Part shown: positions 8,816-18,347 of the stretch, in pieces
How the letters are laid out: each line of letters starts with the position of its first letter
Numbering within the stretch: position 1 is the first letter of the stretch
Assembly: GCF_001723355.1 (NCBI RefSeq)
Contig: NZ_LPWE01000014.1
Span: forward strand, 1-64,000
DNA from: Methyloceanibacter stevinii
Lineage (GTDB): Bacteria; Pseudomonadota; Alphaproteobacteria; Rhizobiales; Methyloligellaceae
DNA length: 64,000 nt
Direction: 5' to 3'
The notes under the pieces: model-generated
The model's database searches: none
Told to the model about the DNA's origin: nothing
Seen by the model: the letters and a program-made list of their open reading frames with translations, nothing else
Program-made: the position numbers and the translations under genes

Positions 8816-9585
8816 TAGAACATGTCCTTGCGGTCGCGCACCTCGGCGAAGACGGCCTCCAGCGGCGCGCCTTCCATTCCGAGCCGGGCTTGGATCTCGG
8901 GGCTCGAGGCCCGCAGGAACGGGTTGGTGGCAAGCTCCTGCCCGATCGTGGTGGGTAGGGACGGACGGCCATTGGCGTCGTTCTGCGCGACTTCGGCGGC
9001 ACGAGCCTGCAGGGCCTCGTTCTCCGGCTCGATGGTCAGCGCGAACCGGCAATTGGCGCCGGTATATTCGTGGCCGCAGAAGACCTTCGTCTCCGGCGGC
9101 AATCCCGCGAGCTTCGACAAAGAGGCCCACATGGTCGGCGCATCGCCCTCCAGAAGCTTGCCGCAGCCGACGGAGAACAGCGTGTCGCCGACAAAGACCG
9201 CACCCTCATTCGGGAAATAGTAGCTGACGTGGCCGCGCGTATGCCCCGCCGTGTCGATTGACCGTCGCGTCCGCGTGGCGACCGAGACCGTATCGCCTTC
9301 CTTGACCTCCACGTCGAGCCCCGGGATCAGACCAGCCTCCCGCGCGGGTCCATAGACGGTGCAGCCGGTCTTGTTCTTCAACGGCCCGATGCCCGCGGTA
9401 TGGTCCCCGTGATGATGCGTCACCAGGATGTCGGTGAGGGTCCAGCCCTTCTGCGCGAGCGCGGCCTGGATCGGGCCGGCCTCGGGCGCATCGATCGAGG
9501 CGGTCGCGCCCGTCTCGGGGTCGTGGATGAGCACCCCATAGTTGTCGGCGCGGGTGGGAAACTGGAAAATCTCGAGCTTGGCCAT
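8815..9585 (-). CDS. gloB: Hydroxyacylglutathione hydrolase (glyoxalase II)
   Basis: A 256-residue metallo-beta-lactamase-fold enzyme. The metal-binding motif is THHHGDHTAG (about 56-65). Further ligands lie in DTAGHTRGH, FVGDTLFS and FCGHEYT, the set typical of glyoxalase II. The C-terminal helical domain ends in EVRDRKDMF, and NPFLR is a family signature. It hydrolyses S-lactoylglutathione to lactate and glutathione in the cytoplasm, finishing methylglyoxal detoxification. It is divergent from a methyltransferase and coupled to a cupin gene downstream. Confidence 0.93.
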   Translation of the reverse strand: MAKLEIFQFPTRADNYGVLIHDPETGATASIDAPEAGPIQAALAQKGWTLTDILVTHHHGDHTAGIGPLKNKTGCTVYGPAREAGLIPGLDVEVKEGDTVSVATRTRRSIDTAGHTRGHVSYYFPNEGAVFVGDTLFSVGCGKLLEGDAPTMWASLSKLAGLPPETKVFCGHEYTGANCRFALTIEPENEALQARAAEVAQNDANGRPSLPTTIGQELATNPFLRASSPEIQARLGMEGAPLEAVFAEVRDRKDMF

Positions 9586-9728
9586 GTTGGTCTCTTGGAT
9601 GTCGGTCTCTTGGATTCTAGTCGAACGGGCCGGGTCGTTTCGCCGGGGACCCTACTCCGGCACCGGCACGATTGAAACCGCCCGGCGCGCGAACCAAGTC
9701 TAAACGCACCAAGGATAGACTGGACGCC

Positions 9729-10514
9729 ATGCATCTCGACGCGATCGACCTTCGGAATTTCTATGCCCGCCGCATCGGCCTGATGGTGCGGCGTCTGTTG
9801 CGCCCGCGATTCCGGGCTTTTTGGCCCGATGTCGAAGGCTTGCGCGTCTTCGGCCTCGGCTATGCTTCGCCCTATCTTGCCGAATTCAGGACGCAAGCCC
9901 TGTGCACGGGCGCGCTCGCCCCCGTCCGCCTCGGCGCCCTGCCCTGGCCCGAGCGGGCCGCGTCGCATACGGCCCTCGTGGACGAGACCGAACTGCCTTT
10001 GGACGACGAAGCCGCCGACCGCATTCTCCTGGTGCACATGCTGGAGTGGTCCGAGCATCCCCATGCCTTGCTTCGCGAGATCTGGCGGGTGCTCGCTCCC
10101 AACGGCCGCATCCTCGTGGCGGTGCCGAACCGGCGGGGACTTTGGGCACGCATGGATTCCACGCCCTTCGGCTATGGCAGCCCGTTCAGCCGCAGCCAAC
10201 TCACCCGACTCCTGAAAGACGCCATGTTCCAGCCCGAGAGCTGGCACTACGTCCTCCACCTGCCGCCCTTCAACTGGCGCCTCTTGACCCGCTGGCCTGA
10301 CTTCTGGGAGCGGGCAGGCGATCTGCTCTTGGCCTGGCCTTTTCGGGGGTCATCGTGGTGGAGGCCACGAAGCAGGTCTATGCGGCGCGCTGCGCGCGAG
10401 CCGGTCCGCAGGATGCGGCGGCGCGTGATTCCCGTCCCGGCCGGCGCGGTGACGCCGCGCCTAACGCGAGAGCAGGAAGACGGCTTGCTCGCCGAAGAGA
10501 TTCTGCGCCGATAG
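9729..10514 (+). CDS. Class I SAM-dependent methyltransferase, locally frame-scrambled C-terminus
   Basis: ATG 9729 (MHLDAIDLRNFYA) fits family starts better than a TTG 57 bases earlier. The Methyltransf_11-type domain shows LRVFGLGYASPYL (motif I, unusually without a full GxGxG), then ILLVHMLEWSEHP, EIWRVLAPNGRILVAVPNRR. Between about 10342 and 10396 the expected GVIVVEATKQVYAA lies in another frame, after which the first frame resumes with EPVRRMRRRV. Two compensating indels are likely, so about 18 residues are wrong as read. The substrate is unknown. It is divergent from gloB, and its 3' end overlaps the convergent metW by 54 bp. Confidence 0.8.
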   Translation: MHLDAIDLRNFYARRIGLMVRRLLRPRFRAFWPDVEGLRVFGLGYASPYLAEFRTQALCTGALAPVRLGALPWPERAASHTALVDETELPLDDEAADRILLVHMLEWSEHPHALLREIWRVLAPNGRILVAVPNRRGLWARMDSTPFGYGSPFSRSQLTRLLKDAMFQPESWHYVLHLPPFNWRLLTRWPDFWERAGDLLLAWPFRGSSWWRPRSRSMRRAAREPVRRMRRRVIPVPAGAVTPRLTREQEDGLLAEEILRR

Positions 10515-11105
10515 AGGCATCGACACGAGCTTCGTGCCGTTGGCGTTGAGCGCGACGACGCGCTCGACCTTCGCGCCCATATCCTCGCACAGCGCGAGGA
10601 AGTCCTTGATCGTGCAAAGATGGATATTAGGCGTGTTGTACCAGGTCTCCGGCAGCGTGTCGGTTTGCGGCATATGTCCGCCGAACATGAGCTGTGCCCG
10701 CACGCTCCAATGACCGAAATTCGGAAACGAGACCACGACCCGTTTGCCAATCCGCAAGAGCTGCTCGAGCACGTGCCGCGGGTTGCGGGTGGCCTGGATG
10801 GTCCGCGACAGGATCGCATAGTCGAAGGCCATGTCCGGATAATAGGCGAGGTCCGTATCCGCATCACCCTGGATTACCGAAAGGCCTCGGGCCACGCATT
10901 GGTTCACGCCGGCCTGGCTCAACTCGATGCCGCGGCCGTCGACGCCATGCTTCTCGGACAGGATGCGCAGCAGCGTGCCGTCGCCGCAGCCGATATCGAG
11001 CACCCGGGAACCGGGCGCGATCATCTCCGCGATGAGTAGAAGATCGACGCGGGCCGTGTCGGCGGACCGCAATGCCGGCGGATTGACGGGCGCGTCCATC
11101 GTCAT
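10461..11105 (-). CDS. metW: Methionine biosynthesis protein MetW
   Basis: A 214-residue methyltransferase-fold protein with SAM-binding motif [12 protein letters not shown] (about 35-46). MetW-specific features are [53 protein letters not shown] and FPNFGHW. MetW works with MetX in homoserine acylation in alphaproteobacteria and other groups. ATG 11105 overlaps the metX stop by four bases (ATGA), so the pair is translationally coupled. The 3' end overlaps the opposite-strand methyltransferase gene for 54 bp, an unusually long convergent overlap. Confidence 0.93.
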   Translation of the reverse strand: MTMDAPVNPPALRSADTARVDLLLIAEMIAPGSRVLDIGCGDGTLLRILSEKHGVDGRGIELSQAGVNQCVARGLSVIQGDADTDLAYYPDMAFDYAILSRTIQATRNPRHVLEQLLRIGKRVVVSFPNFGHWSVRAQLMFGGHMPQTDTLPETWYNTPNIHLCTIKDFLALCEDMGAKVERVVALNANGTKLVSMPLSAQNLFGEQAVFLLSR

Positions 11106-12304
11106 GACCCCGTGCTTGCGTCGTCGAGCCCGCGCCTGCGGGCGGCCGCGCTCAAGAAGCCGCGCACCGTGTCGAACAGCTCGGGCTCGTGCAGCAGGAA
11201 GGCATCGTGCCCTTTGTTCGACTCGATCTCGACGAAACTGACATTGGCCGCCACCGCGTTGAGCGCATGCACGACCTCGCGGCTCTCCTCCGTCGGAAAC
11301 AGCCAGTCCGACGTGAAGGAGATCAGGCAGAAGCGCGTCTTCGTCCCGGCAAAGGCGTTTGCGAGCACGCCGCCGTGGTCCGCGGCGAGATCGAAATAGT
11401 CCATGGCCCGCGTGATGTAGAGATAAGAGTTCGCGTCGAACCGGTCGACGAAACTCATCCCCTGATGGCGAAGATAGCTCTCTACCTGGAAGTCCGCGTC
11501 GAAGCCGAAGGTGACTTCCTCGCGGTCCTGCAGATTGCGGCCAAACTTCGTGTGCAAGGCGCGATCCGACAAATAGGTGATGTGCGCGGCCATGCGCGCA
11601 ACGGCGAGACCCTTGCGCGGGTTCTTACCCTCTTCGAGATAGTGGCCGCCGCACCAATCGGGATCGGCCATCACCGCCTGGCGGCCGACTTCATGGAAAG
11701 CGATATTCTGCGAGGAATGGCGCGCGGCACAGGCGATCGGGATCGCGGAGAACACACGGTCCTTATAGGTCGCGGCCCATTCGAGCACCTGCATGCCGCC
11801 CATGGAGCCGCCGATGACGCTCAGCGCCTGCTCGACGCCGAGATGATCCAAGAGGCGCGCCTGGGCCCGCACCATGTCGCGCAGCGTGATCACCGGAAAA
11901 TCCGGGCCATAGGGGCGCCCCGTCACGGGATTGAGCGAGCTCGGCCCCGTCGAGCCCATGCACCCGCCAATCACGTTGGGGCACAGCACGAAATAACGGT
12001 CCGTATCGATGGGCTTGCCGGGCCCGACCATGGTCTCCCACCAGCCCGGCTTGCCCGTGACCGGATGCGGATTGGCCACGTGCTGGTCGCCCGTCAGTGC
12101 ATGACAGACGAGCACGAGGTTCGACTTGTCGGCGTTCAGCGTGCCGTAGGTCTGGTAGGCGACGGAAAAGGGCGCAAGCACAGCTCCGCTGTCGAGTGGG
12201 AGGCCCTCACTCGCCGGGAAATGCACCACTTCGCTATGGGGATCGGTAACCTGCTGCCGCCGTTTGAGTTCGGCGAAGCTGTCCGCTCCCGGAGTCTCGT
12301 TCAT
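11102..12304 (-). CDS. metX: Homoserine O-acetyltransferase MetX
   Basis: A 400-residue alpha/beta hydrolase. The nucleophile is S167 in [14 protein letters not shown]. The acid is the Asp of [13 protein letters not shown] and the base the His of [23 protein letters not shown] and [14 protein letters not shown] are MetX signatures. It acylates homoserine (usually from acetyl-CoA) for methionine synthesis in the cytoplasm. It is translationally coupled to metW and divergent from hisC. Its roughly 70-nt leader can form two short hairpins, but I do not recognise a known SAM riboswitch class there. Confidence 0.94.
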   Translation of the reverse strand: MNETPGADSFAELKRRQQVTDPHSEVVHFPASEGLPLDSGAVLAPFSVAYQTYGTLNADKSNLVLVCHALTGDQHVANPHPVTGKPGWWETMVGPGKPIDTDRYFVLCPNVIGGCMGSTGPSSLNPVTGRPYGPDFPVITLRDMVRAQARLLDHLGVEQALSVIGGSMGGMQVLEWAATYKDRVFSAIPIACAARHSSQNIAFHEVGRQAVMADPDWCGGHYLEEGKNPRKGLAVARMAAHITYLSDRALHTKFGRNLQDREEVTFGFDADFQVESYLRHQGMSFVDRFDANSYLYITRAMDYFDLAADHGGVLANAFAGTKTRFCLISFTSDWLFPTEESREVVHALNAVAANVSFVEIESNKGHDAFLLHEPELFDTVRGFLSAAARRRGLDDASTGS

Positions 12305-12365
12305 CGTCGTAATGGCCTAAACAGAACGGTTTCGACGCAGGCAGACAAAAGACCGTGCGCCCACC

Positions 12366-12393
12366 CTGACAAGGTGACCTGGAATTATACAAT
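12366..12393 (+). promoter_or_regulatory. Candidate hisC promoter in metX-hisC divergent region
   Basis: CTGACA (12366-12371), a 16-base spacer, and TACAAT (12388-12393) form a good sigma-70-like pair facing hisC, each box with five of six consensus bases. On the opposite strand TATAAT (12389-12384) may serve metX, but no -35 pairs with it. The same stretch holds a CACC...GGTG hairpin. Confidence 0.45.
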
Positions 12394-12504
12394 GCCGGGT
12401 TAGTTATGGCGTCATGAGAGTCAATCTTTTCTTTGCCTTGCTTAAGAAATCGCCGTATGACAAGCCCTTCGCAGGGTTTTGAGGCCCCAATAAGGAGCAG
12501 ACTT

Positions 12505-13665
12505 ATGGCTGCCGAACCGATGGCTGCCAAACGCATGGCCGCGAAAATTACGCGCGCGACGACCGCTCCGGCCCCACGGCCGGGCATTCTCGACATCGCA
12601 CCCTACGTGCCGGGTACGAGCGCGCTGCCTGGTGCCGGGCCGATCGTGAAGCTGTCGTCCAACGAGACACCGCTCGGGCCGAGCCCGCAGGCGGTGGAGG
12701 CTTACCTCAACGAAGCGCCGCATCTGTCGCGCTACCCCAACGGCTCGGCGCAGCCCTTGCGCGAAGCGCTGGCCGCCGAGCATGGCCTCGATGCGGCACG
12801 GATCGTGTGCGGCGCGGGCTCCGACGAACTCCTGAACCTGCTGGCGGCTGCCTATCTCGGCCCGGGAGAGGCAATCTACACGGAGCATGGCTTCCTGGTT
12901 TACAAGATCGCCATCATGGCCCGTGGCGCGACGCCGGTTGTCGCCCCGGAGACAAACCACACCGCGGACGTGGACGCGATTCTTGCCCGGGTGACTCCGT
13001 CGACGCGCATCGTGTTCCTGGCGAACCCGAACAATCCCACCGGAACCTACCTCCCCTACGCGGAGATAGAGCGGCTGCACGCGGGCCTGCCCGACGACGT
13101 GCTGCTGGTGCTGGACGCTGCCTATGCGGAATACGTTCGGAAGGACGATTACGAGGCCGGCGCCGCGCTCGTTTCGGCAAACGACAACGTGGTCATGACG
13201 CGGACGTTCTCCAAGATCTACGGCCTCGCCTCCTTGCGGATCGGTTGGGCCTACTGTCCCGACGCCATTGCCGACACGCTGAACCGCATTCGCGGGCCCT
13301 TCAACCTGACGGGCCCCTCGATCGCGGCCGGAGTCGCGGCCGTCGGCGATCGCGCGCATCTGGCGGCGGCGATCGCGCACAACGAGGCGTGGCTCGGCGA
13401 CACGGCTGCAAAACTTGAAAGTCTCGGCCTCAAGACGACGCCGAGCGTTGCCAATTTTCTGCTGGTCCATTTCCCGGACGTGGCGGGCAAGACGGCGCGT
13501 GAGGCCGATGCGTTCCTGCACGAGCGCCGCATCATCCTGCGCCGCGTGGAGGAGTATGGATTCCCCCATGCCCTGCGCATGACCATCGGAACCGAAGCCG
13601 AAAACGCGGCCGCGCTCGAAGCGCTGAGCGCGTTCATGGGCGCCGAATCCACAGGCGCTTCATGA
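12505..13665 (+). CDS. hisC: Histidinol-phosphate / aromatic aminotransferase
   Basis: A 386-residue fold-type I PLP enzyme. ATG 12505 is chosen because AAGGAG lies 9 bases upstream; the frame is open earlier. Seen motifs are [43 protein letters not shown], and the PLP lysine in [17 protein letters not shown]. HisC transfers an amino group between histidinol phosphate and 2-oxoglutarate. The four-base overlap with tyrA suggests it also (or mainly) serves tyrosine and phenylalanine synthesis, a common double role. A repetitive [15 protein letters not shown]-terminus is odd and may be a short extension. Confidence 0.9.
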   Translation: MAAEPMAAKRMAAKITRATTAPAPRPGILDIAPYVPGTSALPGAGPIVKLSSNETPLGPSPQAVEAYLNEAPHLSRYPNGSAQPLREALAAEHGLDAARIVCGAGSDELLNLLAAAYLGPGEAIYTEHGFLVYKIAIMARGATPVVAPETNHTADVDAILARVTPSTRIVFLANPNNPTGTYLPYAEIERLHAGLPDDVLLVLDAAYAEYVRKDDYEAGAALVSANDNVVMTRTFSKIYGLASLRIGWAYCPDAIADTLNRIRGPFNLTGPSIAAGVAAVGDRAHLAAAIAHNEAWLGDTAAKLESLGLKTTPSVANFLLVHFPDVAGKTAREADAFLHERRIILRRVEEYGFPHALRMTIGTEAENAAALEALSAFMGAESTGAS

Positions 13666-14588
13666 CGGAGCCTCTTTTCGACAAGGTCGCCATCGTGGGA
13701 CTGGGTCTGATCGGCTCGTCCCTTGCGCGCGGCATCAAGAAGCACGGTCTTGCCACGACCGTCACCGGCTTCGACGGGTCGGCGGACGTGCGCGCGCGGT
13801 CGCGCGATCTCGGATTCTGCGATTCCATCGCCGAGACCGTCGACGAGGCAGTTACAGGAGCACAGCTCGTGATCCTCGCCGTGCCCGTAGGCGCCATGGC
13901 GGCGGCGGCGCAATCCGTTGCCCCACATCTCGCCGACGGCGCGATCGTCACCGACGTGGGCTCCGTGAAGGCCGCCGTCGTGCGCCAGGTCGCGGACGCT
14001 CTCCCCGACCACGCCGCGTTCGTTCCGGGCCATCCGGTGGCGGGCACGGAACACTCCGGCCCCGAGGCCGTTTTTGCGGATCTGTTCGATGGACGCTGGT
14101 GCGTCGTCACGCCCTGCGCGCGCTCGACCGACGCAAGCGTCAAGAAGGTCGTCGCGCTTTGGACGGCGCTCGGTTCGACCGTCGAGACGATGACACCCGA
14201 GCATCACGACATCGTCCTCGCGATCACGAGCCACATTCCGCATCTGATCGCCTACAACATCGTCGGCACGGCCGCCGACCTGGAAGACGTCACGCAGTCC
14301 GAGGTCATCAAGTTCTCCGCCGGCGCTTTCCGCGACTTCACGCGTATCGCCGCCTCCGACCCGGTCATGTGGCGCGACGTGTTCCTCAACAACAAGGAAG
14401 CGGTCCTCGAAGTTCTCGGCCGCTTCTCCGAAGACCTCGCCGCGTTGCAGCGCATGATCCGCTGGGACGACGGGCAATCTCTGCAGGGTCACTTCGCCCG
14501 CACGCGTGCCATCCGGCGCAGCATCATCGATGCGGGCCAAGATACCGCCGACGCCGATTTCGGCCGGCCGCATGGGCATGACGACTGA
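13662..14588 (+). CDS. tyrA: Prephenate/arogenate dehydrogenase TyrA
   Basis: A 308-residue dehydrogenase. The NAD(P)-binding motif is [16 protein letters not shown] (about 9-24). The substrate region has [12 protein letters not shown], with the catalytic histidines of the family, followed by the helical dimerisation domain ([26 protein letters not shown]). It oxidatively decarboxylates prephenate (or arogenate) toward tyrosine. ATG overlaps the hisC stop by four bases. The last few codons overlap the chaC start, so hisC-tyrA-chaC form one compact operon. There is no fused chorismate mutase or ACT domain. Confidence 0.93.
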   Translation: MTEPLFDKVAIVGLGLIGSSLARGIKKHGLATTVTGFDGSADVRARSRDLGFCDSIAETVDEAVTGAQLVILAVPVGAMAAAAQSVAPHLADGAIVTDVGSVKAAVVRQVADALPDHAAFVPGHPVAGTEHSGPEAVFADLFDGRWCVVTPCARSTDASVKKVVALWTALGSTVETMTPEHHDIVLAITSHIPHLIAYNIVGTAADLEDVTQSEVIKFSAGAFRDFTRIAASDPVMWRDVFLNNKEAVLEVLGRFSEDLAALQRMIRWDDGQSLQGHFARTRAIRRSIIDAGQDTADADFGRPHGHDD

Positions 14589-15144
14589 GGCCGACAAAAA
14601 CGCTCTCTGGGTTTTCGGCTATGGGTCGCTGATGTGGCGTCCCGGCTTTCCATTCGATGCACATAGCCCCGCGCGCCTCGAGGGAGCGCATCGGGCCCTG
14701 TGCATCTATTCGGTCCTGCACCGGGGTACACCGAGCGAGCCTGGTCTCGTCCTCGGTCTTGACGAGGGCGGCCGATGCGAGGGCGTGGCCTTCCGCGTCG
14801 AGCCAGGCGCCGAGAACGACACGATCGCCTATCTGCGCCAGCGCGAGCAGGTGACAGACGTGTACGTGGAGACCTATCGCGAGATTGCGCTGGCAAACGG
14901 GTCGGGCCAAAGCGTCAGGGCGCTCACCTTCGTAGCCGATCCGACCCACGCCCAATATGCAGGCGCACTCGACCTCGAGGCGCAACTGCGCATCGTCCGG
15001 GCCGGCAGGGGGCAGGCCGGGCCGAATATCGACTATGTCCTAAACACGGTCGAACATCTGGAGAGCTTGGGCACGCACGACCCGCTGCTGTTCGCGCTCG
15101 CCGAACGGCTTCGGAAAGAGATCGACGAGGAGCCTGGCGGCTAG
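14572..15144 (+). CDS. ChaC-like gamma-glutamylcyclotransferase
   Basis: About 190 residues. The N-terminal substrate-binding motif is VFGYGSLMWRPGF, the YGSLMW signature of ChaC. QREQVTDVYVE supplies the likely catalytic glutamate, and GPNIDYVLNTVEHLESLG is a C-terminal family block. It probably cleaves glutathione to 5-oxoproline and Cys-Gly in the cytoplasm. The start is ATG 14572 or ATG 14578; both lie inside the end of tyrA, so coupling is likely and no ribosome site decides. Its TAG stop shares the palindrome CTAG with the stop of the convergent GGDEF-EAL gene. Confidence 0.88.
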   Translation: MGMTTEADKNALWVFGYGSLMWRPGFPFDAHSPARLEGAHRALCIYSVLHRGTPSEPGLVLGLDEGGRCEGVAFRVEPGAENDTIAYLRQREQVTDVYVETYREIALANGSGQSVRALTFVADPTHAQYAGALDLEAQLRIVRAGRGQAGPNIDYVLNTVEHLESLGTHDPLLFALAERLRKEIDEEPGG

Positions 15145-16860
15145 CCGGCAGATTTTCTCGGCGAGGCCGTCTTGTCGTCGTGCAGTTCGGGCGCTCCGAA
15201 GAAATCGCCCTGCAGATAGGACACCCCGGCCTTTTCGAGGAGATCGACGGCACGCTCGTCGCCGACCCACTCGCCGACAGTCTCGACGCCGAAGCGATGG
15301 GCCAAATCCAGAAGTGTCTGAACGAATGTCTCGTCATTCGAATTTTTGCCGATGTTCTCGATGAACGATCCATCGATCTTGACCATGTCGACACCGAGGT
15401 TGCGCAGCGAGCGGAACGAGGCGTATCCGGCCCCGAAATCGTCAAGCGCGACCCTGCAGCCCGCCCGCTTCAATGCGGTGACGAAATTGGCCGTCGCCTC
15501 CATGTCCGAAACGGCGGCCGTCTCGGTGATCTCCACGGTCAGGCGCTCCGTGAGCTTCCGGTCCTTGCCTGTAAGCGCCTCGAGTGCATCGATCCAATGC
15601 CGGTCGGTCGTGGACAGAGCCGAGACATTGAGGGCGAGTTTACGGGTCGGCACGGAACGTAAGAGATCGATTGTCAGCTCCAGCGCGCGATGATCGATGA
15701 GCTTCGCCAATCCAAGCTCCTCCGCTGCCGGAACGAACTCGCTCGCGTCCAGAACCGATCCGTCCGGCAGCCGCAGCCGCAGCAGACATTCGTAGATTCC
15801 GGATCGTGGCTGCCCGAGGTCACGACCGGCTGAAGGGCGATGGCAATGCGGCGATCGTTCAGAGCGCGTATGACTTCGTCGGCCATGGCGATGGTGCGCT
15901 TGCGCTCGGCCTCGCGCGGTGACGACGGATCGTAGATATAGAATCGGTCGCGGGGATTGACGCGGGCCATGTCGGCCGCCTGCATCGCGCGCCCGATCGC
16001 GTCTTGCGTGGACTGCGCATGGTCGGGCAGCAAGATGACGCCCACGAACACGGCAACGGCAACGGCGCCGGAGCGGGTGCTCGCGATGTCCCGCTCCACG
16101 CAGGCGATCATGCGCCTGGCGACGGCAACGGCTTCGTCGGCGTCACAGCCATGCAGAACGATGCCGTACTTGTTCGAGGAAAACCGGCCCAGGCAGTCGC
16201 GGCCCCGCACGGCGGTGGCGAGACGCTGGCCGACGATGGAAATGACCTCATCGCCGACGTCGTAGCCATAGGTTTCGTTGATGCGGGTGAGATCGCTGAC
16301 GCCCACGAGCAGGAAGGCGCCTTTCGTGTCTCGGCCGGCGCGGCCGGACAGGAGCTGAGAAAGCATCCCGGTCAGTTCCGCGCGCGACGGAATGCCGGAC
16401 GGCTCTGCGCCAGCGGCCACCGATTGCGGACGGCTGCGGCGGCGGCGTTCCGCGGCCACCCGGATCGTGCCCTCGGCCCGAACCGGCTCGCCCCGAGCGT
16501 CCGTGATGCAAACGCCGCGTTCCTCGACCCAGATTGTAGCCTTTCCACGCCGCCCTTCCGGCATGAAGCGATACTGCAGCGCATAGGGGATGGACGCATT
16601 GGCGGGTGCCTTTGCAACGCGCCTTACATCATCGTAGCGGGCTGCCGCATGCTTGGGATCGATATGCAAGGCGAATGCGCGGCCGCGCACAACGGCGCCA
16701 ATATCGATGCCGCCCAACACGGCGCAGGCGTTCTTGGCCCAGTCGATTCGGTCAGACGCGAAATCCCAGCAATAGGCCGTGGTCTGGAGGCGATCCAGCA
16801 CCTCTTCGAGCTCGCGTGCGGCTCATCGCCGGATGCCGCTGTGGTCTCGGATCTATCCAT
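15141..16860 (-). CDS. PAS-like/GGDEF/EAL signalling protein, degenerate, two apparent frameshifts
   Basis: The start is taken at ATG 16860 (MDRSETTAASGDE). A break near 16820 joins it to RELEEVLDRLQTTAYCWDF, and a break near 15790, inside an AA run, joins the EAL half. Order: PAS-like region (about 20-110), GGDEF domain (about 145-300), EAL domain (about 320-570). The GGDEF site reads GRFSSNKYG instead of the usual RxGGDEF, so cyclase activity is unlikely. The EAL signature is ECLLRLR rather than EALLR, though TVEITET, ALDDFGAGYASF and KIDGSFIEN are kept. It may bind c-di-GMP or act as a weak phosphodiesterase. Confidence 0.8.
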
Positions 16861-17097
16861 TGGCCTGCCCCTTACGCGTGCACCTGCGGCGCCTCTTACG
16901 GTGTGTTGGGCGCTCGTTGCTTGTCGAACAACGCTAGTCGGCAAGGCTTAAGAAGCCGAAAATCGGTGAGGGACAACGGGCGCATTCGCGGCCCAAACTA
17001 GGGGGCGCAAGGGCGATTCCGGCCGGTTTCTGGGGGTTTGGTTAGCGAGACCCTACTGGAGAAGGCGCAACGGAAGCCAAGTTTGGGCCAGGCAAGC

Positions 17098-17127
17098 AAA
17101 AGAGCTCCGGCGCCACGGCACCGGAGC
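17098..17127 (-). terminator. Rho-independent terminator of rpmF
   Basis: GCTCCGG (17121-17127 read on the minus strand) pairs with CCGGAGC (17110-17104) around a 10-base loop, followed on the minus strand by TCTTTT. On the plus strand the stem is followed by AAAAAA. It sits about 35 bases past the rpmF stop. The rest of 16861-17160 shows nothing I can assign. Confidence 0.75.
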
Positions 17128-17160
17128 AAAAAAGTTCGCAAGACCCAAGAGCTTACGCTC

Positions 17161-17346
17161 TTATGCCTCGTCCTTGATCGTGATTACCTGGCGGCCACGA
17201 TAACGGCCCGACTTCAGATCGATGTGATGCGGACGGCGAAGCTCGCCGGAATCCTTATCCTCGACATAGGCCGGGGCCGTGACAGCGTCGTGGCTCCGCC
17301 GGTTGCCCCGCTTCATGCGAGACACTTTTCTCTTTGGAACAGCCAT
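17161..17346 (-). CDS. rpmF: 50S ribosomal protein L32
   Basis: A 61-residue basic protein beginning [20 protein letters not shown], the unmistakable L32 N-terminus, followed by [19 protein letters not shown] and RYRGRQVI. It is the alphaproteobacterial form without the zinc-binding cysteines seen in some L32 proteins. It is a small structural protein of the large ribosomal subunit. It is monocistronic, with its own candidate promoter upstream and a strong terminator downstream. Confidence 0.97.
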   Translation of the reverse strand: MAVPKRKVSRMKRGNRRSHDAVTAPAYVEDKDSGELRRPHHIDLKSGRYRGRQVITIKDEA

Positions 17347-17399
17347 TTCTTTGAACCTCTTGGCGCCACCGCCGTTCGCGGGGCACGTCGTTGGGCGCT

Positions 17400-17428
17400 C
17401 TTATAGTCACAAATTCCGCTGCTGACCA
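17400..17428 (-). promoter_or_regulatory. Candidate rpmF promoter
   Basis: On the minus strand TGGTCA (17428-17423), a 17-base spacer, and TATAAG (17405-17400) form a sigma-70-like pair about 55 bases upstream of the rpmF start. The -35 box matches only four of six consensus bases. Confidence 0.45.
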
Positions 17429-17448
17429 GGGCCGATAGCCGACCTTTT

Positions 17449-18270
17449 TCATGGATTCAGCACGCAATCCGCCCGCTTGGCGATGTAGGGAAGCCGTTTC
17501 TGCACCGCATTGGCCACCACGCGATGGGTCCGGTTGGGCCGCGCGGGATTGCGGACTTTCGGCTTCGGGAGCGTGGTCGCGAGGAGCACGGCCTCGCGCT
17601 GGGTGAGTGCCGAAGCCGGTTTGCGGAAGTATTTCCGGCTCGCGGCCTCGACCCCGAACAGGCCGGGACCGAATTGAGCGATGTTGAGATAGACCTCCAG
17701 CACGCGCTCCTTCGGCCAGATCGTGACGAGCGCATAGGCCAAGGGCACCTCGAGCGCCTTGCGCAAATAAGATCGGAATTCCCAGAGGTAGATGTTCTTG
17801 GCGACCTGCATGGGGATGGTGCTGGCGCCCCGGGCGGGCTCCAGATTTTTCGCGGACTCGAGGACCTGGCGCACGGCGGCCCAATCCACGCCCTGGTGGC
17901 GGCAGAAATTGCCGTCTTCGCTCGCGATGACCGCCAGCCGCATATGGGGCGAGATCTTCTCGATCGGCACCCACCGCCGCTGCAATGTCTCGCCGCGAAG
18001 CTTCTCTATCACCATGACCGACGTGATGGGCGGGTTCACAAAGCGAAACAGGACGAGGCTGGCCAGGACGACGCCCACCACAATCAGAAAAGCGATCCCG
18101 ATGCGCCGCAGCCATGGGTGCCGTTTGGCCCATGATTTTTTGCCGCGAGATTTCATCTGGCTCGGCTGCAGGGCAGTTGCGTCGGGAGCCTTGCGGACTT
18201 CTGGCGTGGGGATGGCATTGCCGGTCTCGGAGGTGGGCGCCGCGGGTTCTTGGGTTTCATTGTCCTGCAT
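17449..18270 (-). CDS. mtgA: Monofunctional biosynthetic peptidoglycan transglycosylase
   Basis: A 273-residue GT51 enzyme. A polar, Pro/Ala-rich cytoplasmic N-terminus (1-55) precedes one membrane anchor (about 57-77). The transglycosylase domain has the catalytic glutamate in AVIASEDGNFCRHQGVDW, then ARGASTIPMQVAKNIYLW, and RVLEVYLNIAQFGPG. It polymerises lipid II into glycan strands on the periplasmic face. There is no transpeptidase domain, as expected for MtgA. It is divergent from ispA and upstream of rpmF on the same strand. Confidence 0.94.
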   Translation of the reverse strand: MQDNETQEPAAPTSETGNAIPTPEVRKAPDATALQPSQMKSRGKKSWAKRHPWLRRIGIAFLIVVGVVLASLVLFRFVNPPITSVMVIEKLRGETLQRRWVPIEKISPHMRLAVIASEDGNFCRHQGVDWAAVRQVLESAKNLEPARGASTIPMQVAKNIYLWEFRSYLRKALEVPLAYALVTIWPKERVLEVYLNIAQFGPGLFGVEAASRKYFRKPASALTQREAVLLATTLPKPKVRNPARPNRTHRVVANAVQKRLPYIAKRADCVLNP

Positions 18271-18347
18271 CGAAGGGCGTTCTAGCGCCCAGCGGTGATG
18301 CGATCAATTTGCGGCGACAGAAAGCCTCAGCTATCCCTTCGCCCGTC

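Noticed and set aside
10355-10549. Separate 64-residue ORF on the plus strand
   Set aside because: It is a shifted piece of the methyltransferase, not an independent gene.
12305-12380. SAM-II riboswitch upstream of metX
   Set aside because: Hairpins exist, but the conserved SAM-II pseudoknot sequence elements were not found by eye.
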